From positions 3,286,001 through 3,350,000 of the forward strand of contig NC_079233.1 in NCBI RefSeq assembly GCF_028502605.1: DNA of 64,000 bases, written 5' to 3'. The DNA comes from Trichoderma breve. Its lineage: Eukaryota > Ascomycota > Sordariomycetes > Hypocreales > Hypocreaceae. Position 1 is the first letter of the stretch, and each line of letters begins with the position of its first letter. The translations under genes were made by a program, and so were the position numbers. Positions 24,759 to 35,447 of the stretch are shown piece after piece. The notes beneath the pieces were generated by a model that saw only the letters and a list, made by a program, of their open reading frames with translations, did no database searches and had not been told where the DNA came from.

Positions 24759-25520
24759 GAGTGTTCTGGTCGCTAGATAACTAAGGTTTATTCGAGAGAT
24801 TCGCGCAGGTTAAAAACTAGCGAGCAAATATAAAAACAATACAGCTACTCCTAAGGTACTGCTGGCGCGCTTGGGAAGTTGGAAACACTAAGCGGAAATT
24901 TGCCAAGATATATAGTACGGGTAGAGTAAATAATATGAGAGAAGGACTGAATGTGTCTTAATAAAGAGGAAGAGTAACAATAGTATACCTGATGACGGAA
25001 GCACTGGTATTTTATACAAACGAGACCAATCCTTTACTACTAGGTAGACACTGGGAGCGTGAATTTTCAAGCAGACATTTCAAAAACTAGGAACGTTACT
25101 TTATTTAATCAGTCAAAGCAGCACCAGTAAACATTAGCAATGTATGAATTAAATAAAGAAATAAACGTTTTCAGTAAGACTAGAAGAATAAAACTGAAAG
25201 TAAATCTATTTCGTATAAGTTAATAAATTAGTAGATTAATCCCGATAACCTTTCAATATGTTCTTATAGAGCTTTATTCATTTAACCCTTTTAATCTTAC
25301 TATTGGGTAGTTCTGCTTATCTTGATAACTACCCAACTGATTGTACTCCGACGGCTTGGCACAAATCTACTAGCATCTCGAAGTCTTTTCTAGTCGCCTT
25401 GCTCACAATTTCCCATCGCAATTCGTTCCAAGTGTCAATTATCCCAGCCTTCTTTTTCTTCCCCCCCCTCCCCTCCCCCTTTTTTTTTTGGATTGTTTCT
25501 GGCCTTCATATATCTAGGCA
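24759..25520. other. PSE1-NEP1 intergenic region
   Basis: The first half is AT-rich and probably the PSE1 3' untranslated region. The second half holds a pronounced C/T tract at about 25,443-25,491 (C8, then further C and T runs ending in T10), lying 30-80 bp before the NEP1 start and probably part of its core promoter or leader. No gene is seen. Confidence 0.5.
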
Positions 25521-26431
25521 ATGTCGTCCCCCGATCCTCGCGCTGGCATGAAACGGCCTAGTAATTATCATTCCTTCCACTGCTTGTCACCTTCATGAGC
25601 GAGTGGCTAATCATGGCATTTTCTTCTTCTGCAGGAACGCAGTCTCTGCCACCACCGTCTCTACCTCAACTGGTCGCTGAGCAGAAGACTCCCATCCCGC
25701 TCACTGACAAAGATTCCCAGCGACTGATTGTCGTACTCTCGAATGCCAGCTTGGAGACATACAAGGCAGTTCAGGGAGGCGTCAACCGTGCCGGCCTCCA
25801 CCGAGAGGAGAAATATTCGCTTCTCAACAGCGATGAGCATATAGGTGTTATGCGGAAGATGAACCGCGACATAAGCGATGCACGACCAGACATCGCGCAT
25901 CAGGTTGCGTATTCGGGCCCATAGATGTTGGAAGCACGATACTAATGATGGTAGTGCCTACTGACTCTCTTGGACTCACCAATCAACAAAGCCGGCCGAC
26001 TTCAAATTTACATCCATACAGCTAAAGGTGTGCTCATTGAGGTATCCCCTTCTGTCCGTATCCCCCGGACTTTCAAGCGATTTGCAGGCCTCATGGTACA
26101 GCTCTTGCACCGGCTTTCAATTCGCTCCACGACTTCCAACGAGAAGCTTTTACGTGTGATTCAGAATCCGATTACGGATCACTTGCCATCAAATTGTCGA
26201 AAAGTAACTCTTAGTTTTGATGCTCCAGTAGTTCGCGTACGTGAGTACATGGAGTCTCTAAATCCCAAGGAGAGCATTTGCGTTTTCGTTGGAGCTATGG
26301 CGAAGGGTGCCGATACTTTTGCCGACTCAATAGTCGACGAGAAGATTTCTATCAGCAATTTCTCGCTTTCAGCAAGTGTAGCGTGCAGCAAGTTCTGCCA
26401 TGCGGCTGAGGATGCATGGGATATCCTATAA
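25521..26431 (+). CDS. NEP1: rRNA pseudouridine N1-methyltransferase Nep1/Emg1
   Basis: Three exons (25521-25560, 25635-25903, 25955-26431) encode about 261 residues. The short first exon supplies [13 protein letters not shown]; the body has the family signatures [64 protein letters not shown] and the C-terminal [18 protein letters not shown]. This is the SPOUT (alpha/beta knot) fold. Nep1 methylates the hypermodified pseudouridine of 18S rRNA and has a separate structural role in 40S assembly in the nucleolus. Intron 2 has a poor GTTGCG donor, but its removal joins HQ to CLLTLLDS exactly as in homologues. It is the first of three ribosome-biogenesis genes in a 5-kb stretch with BUD20 and JJJ1. 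Confidence 0.94.
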
Positions 26432-26936
26432 ATTTGACCAAGGGGAGTAGATTAGCTTGCTGATCGAATACATCTTGGGCTTGACGTTGATACAACATCC
26501 CGTTTTGCCTAGCAGCTCAAAGTCAAACAAGGAATCCCATTTTGGCGCCATGACTTGTTTTTACAACCAAAACATTATGGCGCTAAGAGGCAACGAAGAC
26601 ACTTGAGGCTTTGGCTATTAGTAATTTACGGTTTACGGTTTAGTTTCATTTTATTTTTACATTCTCCTCATGAGACGACAGAATAAATAAAAATAACATG
26701 AACTAAAAAAAAGTGAAGATGAAAATCCATGAATGCTATTATTGATGATATATAACTTTTGATCACCGTCTTATTCATTATAATATATACGAAGGATACA
26801 CGGGTTGAGTGAAAAATCTGAACGCTACGTCCTTATCGCATGTAACGATAAGTGACGCTGCTTTAAAAAAAAAAAAAACGTCTAGTCGCTGCCGGCGCAG
26901 TCTTTGAACTTCAGTTTGGCACACAGCTCAATCACA
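26432..26936. other. NEP1-BUD20 intergenic region
   Basis: AT-rich sequence presumed to hold the NEP1 3' end and BUD20 promoter. Two perfect TTTACGG heptamers and a diverged third occur near 26,625-26,645, and an A14-like run at about 26,863-26,878. No gene is seen. Confidence 0.5.
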
Positions 26937-27400
26937 ATGGGGGTTGGAAATAAGCGCACGCTCACAAAGACGAGGCGCAAGACGCGGTATGGCGGTTTTA
27001 CTATTATGCTGGTTTCCTAAAGCTGACCTTTGAATAGCGACGTGGATCAGGTCATATCTGACCTTCGATCGAAGAAGCACCTTGCGCAATACAAAGACAC
27101 TAAATTAACACAAGATCTGCCAGGACTTGGGAAAAACTACTGTGTGACTTGTTCTAGGTGGTTCGACACTCCCGCAACCCTCGCTACTCACGAGCGAGGG
27201 AAGCCACACAAGCGGAGGTGCGTCTGTTTGCATGTGGATGATTTCTAGTGGCTCTTGTTGATTTAACTGACGGGTCGGCTAGGTTAAAACAACTGCGAGA
27301 AGAATCTGCGATCGAGTCGAAATCTGGACAAGCACACTTGAATAAGATGGACATGGAGCAGGAACCTGCAGCTGAGGGCGGCGTTGAAATGGTTCTCTGA
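26937..27400 (+). CDS. BUD20: Bud20-type zinc-finger pre-60S export factor
   Basis: Three exons (26937-26986, 27038-27217, 27283-27400) give 115 residues. The first exon encodes the near-invariant basic start MGVGNKRTLTKTRRKT. Exon 2 continues with DVDQVISDLRSKKHLAQYK, and then a single U1-like C2H2 finger, YCVTCSRWFDTPATLATHE, whose second histidine follows in KPHKRRLK. The C-terminus is short and acidic. Bud20 is a shuttling factor that rides on pre-60S particles and helps their nuclear export (yeast; ZNF593 in animals). Splicing was set by codon phase: exon 1 leaves CG and exon 2 starts with C. The stop lies only 94 bp from the DAM1 stop on the other strand, so the 3' ends probably overlap. 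Confidence 0.93.
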
Positions 27401-27494
27401 TTTGACGTCGAACCTTTACAAGACGGCTATTAATGCCACGGTATATGAAAACAAGACGCTATAAAACAGCACGAGATTTTATCAAAGACCTTTT

Positions 27495-28250
27495 CTACCT
27501 CAGAGCCCGTCCTCGCGGCCGCACGATACCACTCGGCCGGCTAGATGAGCGACTGGTGGTTGGTCTGCCTCTTGTTGAGCTACCCCGTGCAGATGGTAAA
27601 CGCGATTGGCGATGTTCAGGTCCCTTTTGCTTCGGATTAGGCCTCGTCGATTGCGGGGGGCTTTCCACAAAGGATATATCGGTCGTCCTTTCGCCGCCGT
27701 TAGCAGATCGATGCAATTTGTCCGGGTGTTAGGCCCTTGGGAACAACGCTTACATATAAGTTGCCTCTGCGTCGTGTGCTGGTCGTACTTCAGTGCTGGG
27801 TTGGCGGTCTCGACGGAACGACTGAAGTATGGGGGTCTAGATACGAGAGAGAGAAGATGAATCAGACAGGTGTTACATGGAATGGGACAAGGCATTCGGG
27901 AGCAGTAGCACCTCTGGGAAGTCGACGCAAAAAGCGTTCATATTTAGGCCGTAAAGAAAACTCGCAAACGATTCACCAAATCTAGCCAAACTCTCGTCTA
28001 TAAGTTGAAAATGCATCATGTTTGCCTCAAGATCGGCCATGGCATCAGACAGCTCTGCAAATGCTGGCTCTAATCTCTTGAGAGGAAACGCGCCATCTCC
28101 ATCGCCTGAAGGTTGCAGAGATCCACGGAAAGACGACTGCGAAGGTGGGCGAAGCGGTGTGGTCGGTCGAGATGTCCATGATCGCGAATTGGGAGGTTTG
28201 ACGCTGCTTGGATATGCGTCTGGGGCAGCTGGTGGCACCATCTTGATCAT
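27495..28250 (-). CDS. DAM1: DASH/Dam1 complex subunit Dam1
   Basis: Three exons on the minus strand, 28250-27912, 27836-27754 and 27687-27495, give about 204 residues. Exon 1 holds the conserved core: a Pro/Ser-rich N-terminus, then PLKRLEPAFAELSDAMADLE and FGESFASFLYGLNMNAFCVD, the helical region diagnostic of Dam1. Exon 2 starts TPILQSFRR after a weak GTGCTA donor, and exon 3 is Arg/Ser-rich (RGSSTRGRPTTSRSSSRPS) as expected for the microtubule-binding and Aurora B (Ipl1) phosphoregulated tail. Dam1 is part of the ten-protein DASH complex that couples kinetochores to microtubule plus ends. The start chosen is the first ATG (28250); a second ATG three codons on (28241) is possible. Exons 2 and 3 are less certain than exon 1. 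Confidence 0.85.
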
Positions 28251-28875
28251 CAATTATCTGCGTAAACAGTCGATATAAAAAGTGGTAAATTGTTCGGACG
28301 CGAAGTTTAGGTGACGTAGGGAGCTAGCAGGTGAAACCCCCACTAAGCCAAACAGAACCTCAGTCAGGTCTTTGGAATTTCTGCGAAATGGGTCATATTC
28401 ATGGCGAGATACAAAAAAAAAAAAAGTACAAGCAGGTACTAAAGTCTCCTGGATCTTCTTACCAAGATACCAGGTAACCTGCCTGATTCTTCAAGTAGCT
28501 ACTGCTGTCACAACTGTATTGATATCCGATATTATTGAGGACTGTGGGAATTAAGCTATGGTATGCTGGATGGCTGGCCTGCTTAGATTTGCTTAGCTTG
28601 GCAGTTAAATCTCCCATGAAAATTGAATTCTTTTCATTGATAAAATATTCTGATTATGTAATTTTTCAACATATGAGTCAATCCCGAAATATTATTACTA
28701 GGCAACTGCTTGATACTCTCATCATATGTAGATATATAATAAATAGGTTCCCGCCCACCTTAGATGCTGCAAGAAATTCATATCCTTCCTACTGAGACGG
28801 AAATAAATCTTCCATCTTCTCACACTTACCAAGACATTTTCTACACCATTTACTGTCCTGATACTGTGAATCATC
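28251..28875. promoter_or_regulatory. Divergent promoter region DAM1 / JJJ1
   Basis: 625 bp between two divergent start codons, GC-poorer in the JJJ1-proximal half. Short frames here have no recognisable features; no gene is seen. Confidence 0.5.
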
Positions 28876-30628
28876 ATGGGGGCTGAACAGTCCTCAAATT
28901 CGGAATCGCGCCGTGCCGACACTGGGACCAGCCAAAGAACATGCTACTATGAACTCTTAGAAGTCGAAAGGACTGCAACTGACATTGAGTAAGCCATTCT
29001 GATTGAACATCTCTCAAGTTCACGCATTGATTGAATTTGTGTAGAATCAAGAAGGCATATCGCAAGAAGGCTTTGGAGTTGCATCCAGATCGCAATTTCA
29101 ACAACGTTGAAGCGGCCACGGAAAAGTTTGCAGAAGTTCAGGCTGCATATGACATTTTGTCTGACCCCCAGGAAAGAGCCTGGTATGACTCACACCGCGA
29201 GAGCATTTTGAGTGGCCAACATGATTCCAATGATGCATCTGCGCCTCCAACTTTTCATAATGTTCATCTTACTACTGCAGATGATATTATGCGTCTCATA
29301 TCACGATTCAACTCCACCATTCCATATACTGACGATGTTAACGGCTTCTACTCGATCACGAGAGAGACATTTGAGCATCTCGCTCAAGAGGAGGAAGCTG
29401 CCGCTGACTACGAAGGTCTTGAGTTTCCTGAGTATCCGACGTTTGGCTCATCCGACAGTGATTACGATCCTACTGTGAAATCCTTTTATGCCATCTGGAC
29501 TGGATTCGCTACGAAGAAATCATTCATGTGGCAAGACAAATATCGCCTCTCAGACGCCCCAGATCGCAGGACTAGGCGTTGGATGGAGAAGGAAAACAAA
29601 AAGCTACGAGACGATGCTATTCGAGAGTTTACCGACGCTGTTCGATTTCTAGTCTCCTTTGTCAGGAAGCGGGATCCTCGCTATATTCCAAACACTCAAA
29701 GTGAGGCAGATCGTCACAAGTCCCTTCGGACCGCTGCTGCTGCGCAAGCTGCTCGGTCTCGTGCTGCGAATAAGGAAACCTACTCTTCATTTGACGTACC
29801 AGACTGGGTTCACTCCAGAGAGGATGAAAATGGGCAGCATCAACCTTCAGAGTCTGAAGAGTCTGAAATTGAAACGGAGATTCTAGAGTGTGTGGCGTGT
29901 AACAAACGATTCAAGAGCGAAAAGCAATTTGAATCCCACGAGCGCAGCAAGAAACATCTCAAGGCTGTTCAAGATCTACGTCGACAGATGAAAAGAGAAA
30001 CAGCAAACTTGGATTTGGACGCAACAACGGTCGATGTACCCGAAGTATCTTTGAGCGAAGACCAGGAACTACGAACTGCAAGAGTGAATGAACAGGACCA
30101 TGAAGCGAATGAGGACGTAGTGAGTGCTGAGCCTCTGCACGAGGGCCAGCATGACGCAGCCACTGGAAATGGAGCATCACCAGATCAGAATACACCCGAA
30201 GCGGACCAGAGCGAAAGTCACGGTGAAGAAGAAGAAGAACTTGATCAGTCATTTCACAAGCTGAATGTCCAGTCGACGAGTGACCAATCGGCTCATGACA
30301 ATCACGACGAGGGGGTGCATAGCAATTCATCCAAACAGCCACAGAAGGTCTCCGCTGATGATACGAAACCGAAAATCAAAATTGGAAAAGCAAAGCTCAA
30401 ACGCCAGAAAAAAGCTGCTGCTGCAGCAGCAACCGAAAACGAGGTAGTTATCATATAATATGAATTGGCAAATCCCAAGGCGTGCTAACCAAATTGACAC
30501 AGCATCGATGCAATATCTGCACAGCTGAGTTTGACTCTAAAACGAAGCTATTTAAACATATCCGTGATTTAGGCCATGCTGCCTCCACTGTCCAGCCTGG
30601 CGGTGCCGGAAATGGTAAAAAGGTATAA
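28876..30628 (+). CDS. JJJ1: J-domain protein Jjj1 (60S biogenesis co-chaperone)
   Basis: Three exons (28876-28988, 29045-30443, 30503-30628) encode about 545 residues. The J domain spans roughly residues 22-90 ([23 protein letters not shown] at about 52-54). It is followed by the Jjj1-specific middle region and a charged helix ([18 protein letters not shown]). The first C2H2/U1-like finger is at about residue 320 ([20 protein letters not shown]), then a long acidic, Gln/Ser-rich linker and a basic stretch. A second finger, encoded wholly by the last exon, is [20 protein letters not shown]. The two-finger layout matches Jjj1/DNAJC21. In yeast Jjj1 recruits Ssa-type Hsp70 and, with Rei1, releases and recycles the export factor Arx1 from cytosolic pre-60S particles. 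Missing exon 3 would lose finger two, because a stop lies right after the exon 2 donor. Confidence 0.94.
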
Positions 30629-30824
30629 AGACCCGATTGTCTAAAATGTCTTATTCGCGAGATTAGGAAGGGCTTCTATTTCACGCTGCCGGCCGGTATG
30701 CCAGCACACGACGTTAGGGGTAGAGCGTCATGACAGCAGATTCCGGTTGCTGTAGAAAGTCTCAAAGACATGAATCCGTCTTCGATGGAAGCGTCTTGTT
30801 AGGAGCGGCTCTCGATGACAGCTC

Positions 30825-32356
30825 TCATGTTGTCGTCACATCGTCATCATCGTCATCACTGAGTATCTCGACTTCATCCACGGCACCATCCCTGCCTTCG
30901 CTACTGTATAGCGTAGGCTCATGGTCTGCCACGTGAATGATGGATTTGCCCTGGACGTTTTCTACACGTTGTCTCCAGTCGGACCAGTCACTCTCAGTAC
31001 GAATAAGGAAGCCTATCAGCATACTCGGGTCCATCTCTTTCACATCGAGTCGGCGTAGCCTGGAGGTATGGCACGAATCGATATCTTCTTCCGTGTACTT
31101 GGTCACGTCGGCGTGGTAGGGGATCGCTTTCCTGGTATGATGGGGGTCGAGATAAAACAGGTAGCTACCTTGGCTGCCCACGAAGTAATGAGACGAGGAA
31201 GGGCGGCCACTGAAGAAAGGGATTAGCTGCAGCCGTTTACTGTGTCAATAGTGCAACTTACCCAGCAATACCTACTGACTGCGGCATCTTCAGCGCAGCA
31301 ATTAGAGGCTCCCAATATATCGGCGTGATTTTGTCAATACCGAGACGTGTTCGTATGAGGATTAAGGTCGGGTGGAAATCTTGCCCCTCAGGCTTCGCGA
31401 TCTTCATGAAACCATCTTCGTAAACGTCTTGTCCGTCGTTTGGCGAGTATACCTTCAGAGGAAGCCCCGAAGAGCTTGTGAGGGCCCTGTGTCTCACGCG
31501 TCAGCCATGTAATCCGTTGAAAGCTTGTCGCGGAATGTTGGCATACTGAATGCACTGCGCAGTAGCAGATGGGCCAAACCACTCGCCCGGGAATTTCCCA
31601 CAGGCAGTGGCCCCATGGCGTACGAAGTTGTGGATTGAAAATGGCGCCCTTGGATCGTCGGCAAACATGCTGATGAGCTGTCGCTCCTCTTGTTGGCTTT
31701 TGCCGCGTCGCCAGTCTTGAAGGGTTTCGGTTAGGCCTCTCAAAGAGGTGCCGGTCTAGGGTGGAAGGGGGAAACATACCTCGTCCTAACTGCAGAGTCC
31801 CAATAGTTGTAGCTAGAAGGCTCTGGCCAGAACGGATCATACAGCCCCAGCCACTATCGGAAGAGAACCCAGTAGGATCTGAGAGCGTGCTCTTGATCCT
31901 TACGGTGAACGAAAGCGCAGAGGTCGCCCTCGGGTCAACAGACTTGGGTATAGGATCAAACCCCGATCTGTACGTCATCCAGAACTTTGAAGCCATGTCT
32001 TCCAAGAACCCCGGAGGCCATCCGTTTTCCAGCGGCAGCTCCTCGCCCCCCGCCGCTGACGGTGTCTCTGGCGCATTTGCAGAGGGTTTTGATACGGGCG
32101 GAGGGCTTTGCGTCGAAGACGAGGCGTGAACGGCTTCTGATGCGCCGCCAGTCTCTGGTGCGTCGTGGCCAACAGACCTCGTCGCCTTTTCTACGGTTCT
32201 GGAGCTCGCACGCTTGGAGTCGTCTAGCTTGTAAGAGCGGCCCAGACACCAAACAGGTTCGTCGCTGTTCACATCGTTGGATGGCTCAGGGTCCCAGATC
32301 ATTTGCATGATTTTCCGATGATATCGCCCAAAGTCAACGCTTATATTAGAGTCCAT
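30825..32356 (-). CDS. ATG4: Autophagy cysteine protease Atg4
   Basis: Four exons on the minus strand, 32356-31780, 31715-31547, 31486-31262 and 31209-30825, give about 451 residues. The peptidase C54 core is clear: the catalytic cysteine lies in [17 protein letters not shown], then [19 protein letters not shown] and [14 protein letters not shown], and the Asp-His pair in YLFYLDPHH near the start of exon 4. Residues about 55-120 are a Ser/Pro/Ala-rich insertion typical of fungal Atg4. The tail ends in an acidic run preceded by DEVEILSDD. Atg4 trims the C-terminus of Atg8 to expose glycine and later removes it from phosphatidylethanolamine, so it is needed for autophagosome formation and recycling. 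Intron 1 ends at a TTCAAG acceptor; an upstream CCCTAG would insert about 14 residues with no counterpart in homologues I recall. Confidence 0.94.
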
Positions 32357-32973
32357 AGCTAATGGTAAGATTTGGATAACGGGAGGTGACGTTTGATAGG
32401 TGATGTTGTCACTGCACGCATGTGCCCGCGGTTGACGAGCTATGTCATAGGACCGCCCTTCTGCCTAAACTACGGGACCGAAAGCCTAATGGCCACACTC
32501 GGGTATTTTTAGTACACATGACGCTCCACATAGAAGTACATACCAGACTAGATCGCCTATAATAAGAGTATACTCTAGAATAAAACATCTTGAAGACTGC
32601 TTAGTATTCTTAATGTAATTTAATTGTTCATATTTTGTAAACTTCATTTGATCATATTAAATATGTAGAATAAAATTATTTTCTAAACTGGGTTTGTATA
32701 CAAAAAACATACAATATAATGCAGCTCTACTCCGTACCTGTACATCATTGAACTTCATGGCTTTTATTTCTCTTGTATAAAGAATATGTTTTTTCAGAAG
32801 AAAAAATAATAAAGTATTAACAGTATTAAGCTTATACTTTATTTAAAAAGCAAGCTATATAATTGTACATTCTATAGCAACAAAATAACACCGAGGACAA
32901 GCAACCGTAGATATCAGAGGAAAAGTAAAGTCACCTAACCACGTGTGATGTATAACTGTGCTTGTGAAAGCTC
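32357..32973. other. ATG4-KGD2 intergenic region
   Basis: Very AT-rich between about 32,560 and 32,900. It holds the ATG4 promoter and the KGD2 3' end, both reading leftward. No gene is seen. Confidence 0.5.
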
Positions 32974-34434
32974 CTATAGTAGCATTTTCCTGGGATCCTC
33001 GATGTATTCTTTGATCTTGACCAGGAACTGGACGGCTTCCCTTCCGTCAAGAAGACGGTGGTCATACGTCAGGGCCAAGTACATCATTGGTCGAACCTCC
33101 ACCTTTCCATTAACCGCCACGGCGCGATCCTTGATGGCGTGGAGACCCAGGACGGCGCTTTGAGGCAGGTTGATAATCGGGGTGCCCATAAGAGATCCAA
33201 ACACGCCGCCATTGCTGATGGTGAAAGTTCCACCAGCCATATCCTCAATCGTGAGCTTGCCATCGCGAGCCTGGACAATAGTTAGTAATGCGGCCTAGGT
33301 GTAATACTATATGAAGATACTACTACGAACCTTCTTGCCCATATCGGCAATGGCCTTCTCGATGCTGATCATGTCCAGTGACTCAACGTTTCGCACAACG
33401 GGGGTGACCAGACCCTTCTCCGTAGCAACGGCAACGCTGATGTCGACATAGTCGCGGTAGACAATGGTGTCGCCACCATTGGGGCCCTCGATGGACGCAT
33501 TGACTGCGGGGATGTCTCGCATCGCCAACACAGCAGCGCGGGAGAAGGCGCTCATGAAGCCCAGCTTCACGCCAGTCTTCTTAAGCATCTCATCCTTGTA
33601 GAGTTTTCGGAACTCCATAATGTTGGACATGTCGACCTCGTTGAATGTCGTCAATGATGCTGCGGTGTTCTGAGACTGCTTGAGACGCTCGGCGATACGG
33701 AGTCGCATGCGGTTCATTTTGACCTGAGTTACATCGAGTTAGACGGGCCAGGGAATATGGCTAAAAGACAATTCAAGGGGGGAGCTTACTCGACGCTCCT
33801 CGCGGTTTCCAGCTGCCGGCTCAGATTTTGACGCCGCAGCGGGTTCGGGCTGGCTCTTCTTCTCGGGCTGCTCCTTGGGTTGAGGCGGAGGAGCTGGCTT
33901 CTCGCTTTTGGTGGGCTCAGGCTGTGACTTGGGCTGCTCTGGCTCGGCGGCAGGTTTTGACTCTTTTGACTCTGAAGAGGGGGCGGATTCCTCCTTGGGC
34001 TTCTCTGACTCTGCTGGCTTCTCGCCGCCAATCTCAACACGGACCAGGTCCTGGCCGACTGTCACGGTGTCCTCCTCGCTGACGAAAAACTCCTTGATAA
34101 CACCAGCTTCCGTTGCGTTGACGGCGACATCGATCTGCAGGCGCAAGGAATGAGTATGTTATGCTATGCTGCAAGGTCAAGGGGCCATTGGAAAGCGTAC
34201 CTTGTCGGTTTCAATGGTGGCAATCTCCTCGTCCTGCTCGACGTAGTCGCCAATGGATTTGGAGAACTGCTTGAGAGTGCCCTCGGATATGGACTCAGCC
34301 ATGGGCGGCACCTGGATGATCTTGTCTGCATAGTACCGGACAAGGCTGGGAAGCCCCTGGCGGAAGACAGGAGAAGGGCGCAAATGGCGCATGGGCGCCA
34401 TGCGAGAGACGACGGCTATGCTTCGAGACAGCAT
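32974..34434 (-). CDS. KGD2: Dihydrolipoamide succinyltransferase (E2 of 2-oxoglutarate dehydrogenase)
   Basis: Four exons on the minus strand, 34434-34201, 34134-33790, 33723-33331 and 33270-32974, all in phase 0, give 422 residues. An Arg-rich N-terminus ([20 protein letters not shown]) fits a mitochondrial presequence. The lipoyl domain (about 38-113) starts [16 protein letters not shown] and carries the lipoyl lysine in IETDK, codon 78, the last codon of exon 1. A Pro/Lys/Glu/Ala-rich linker follows (about 115-190). The catalytic domain ends with [15 protein letters not shown], containing the His-Asp active site. The enzyme transfers the succinyl group from lipoate to CoA in the TCA cycle and forms the 24-mer core in the matrix. 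No separate E3-binding domain is visible, as in other fungal E2o proteins. Confidence 0.96.
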
Positions 34435-35447
34435 GTTGGGCGAGTTGGTGCGCAGAACGAGTGATGTTCAGGGCAAGGAGAGAGATCGAGATCGAGCTGC
34501 GGAATAAAAAACCTTGGACGTATCGTATCCTCGGCAGATGTAATTGCGGAAAGAATAGATCGGAAAAACAAGGGCTCTACTTTTGCTTGGTAGCAGCTTC
34601 TGCCAGTTAACAAGTACAGGGACGGCTTTATACCAGTGTAATAGGCGACTAGAAAAGTGGGACTAAAGGCTTCTTCAGTTGGTGATGCTATGAAGTACCT
34701 AATAAGTGAATATCAGGGGGGAGATTACAGTGATAAAACAGGTTTTGTTTTGTTTTATTTTATTCAATGGTCCAAAACCGCGCTGCCAATGGCTGTGTGT
34801 GTGTTTTTGCCTGCATTTGCGGCAATTCCCCCCAATGCGACGCCATAGCCGGGCGGACGGCAGAGCATCTCAGGTGAATCGAACCCCGCCGCACTAGGGG
34901 TGTCAAAAGTGTTTACAGGGACGGACATGCCCGTAGACAAGCTGAGCCTGACCCATGCAGCTGATCAGCCAGGCCATGCCAAAACGATGACTCGTGCAAT
35001 GGAAGCTCGGGTGTGTGGCAGATCAAGTATTGCTCTGAATGAATACCAGTAGGTGTGCAGTAGGCGCATCACGGGAGTGTTGATCAGTACCTGTTGATTG
35101 ATTTGATTTATTTGAAATACATCTACGCAATAACTAGAAATTACTGCACTCATTATCCCATTTAGTAACAGTCCTTTGTTTGCTTGCTATCTATGTCTTC
35201 CAAGTGTTGGTAAATCATGTGTAAGTTCGCAGGCTGAAGCCGCTTATGTAATGCTGCTTGGTTGGAAGTGGTTGCAGTATGGTCTCTATCGTCATTTCCG
35301 CTGCTCCCAGGGATTGATGCCTAATAATGCATCCCTCCTTATAATACTCGTACCTTACGTTACATTCCAGCGCAACTCCCATGGATTGCTCTTCTTCAAT
35401 GACACTCAAATTTTCAAGCTCATACACCCCTCTCGCATTACACGTCC
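34435..35447. promoter_or_regulatory. Divergent intergenic region KGD2 / NYN gene
   Basis: About 1 kb between divergent start codons. Frames of 60-90 codons occur but show no domain, signal or repeat, and the region has no further recognisable feature. Confidence 0.45.

Noticed and set aside
26620..26646. TTTACGG heptamers resembling a telomere-like repeat
   Set aside because: Only two perfect units and one diverged unit, and the motif is not the fungal telomere sequence. Most likely chance in an AT-rich intergenic region.
31716..31760. Earlier acceptor CCCTAG for ATG4 intron 1
   Set aside because: It stays in frame but inserts about 14 residues between QLGR and DWRRG, where the family is continuous. 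The TTCAAG acceptor restores the conserved junction.
34861..34905. Possible second tRNA from a GGTTCGATTC-like motif on the minus strand
   Set aside because: The flanking bases do not form a T stem and no D or anticodon arm is found.
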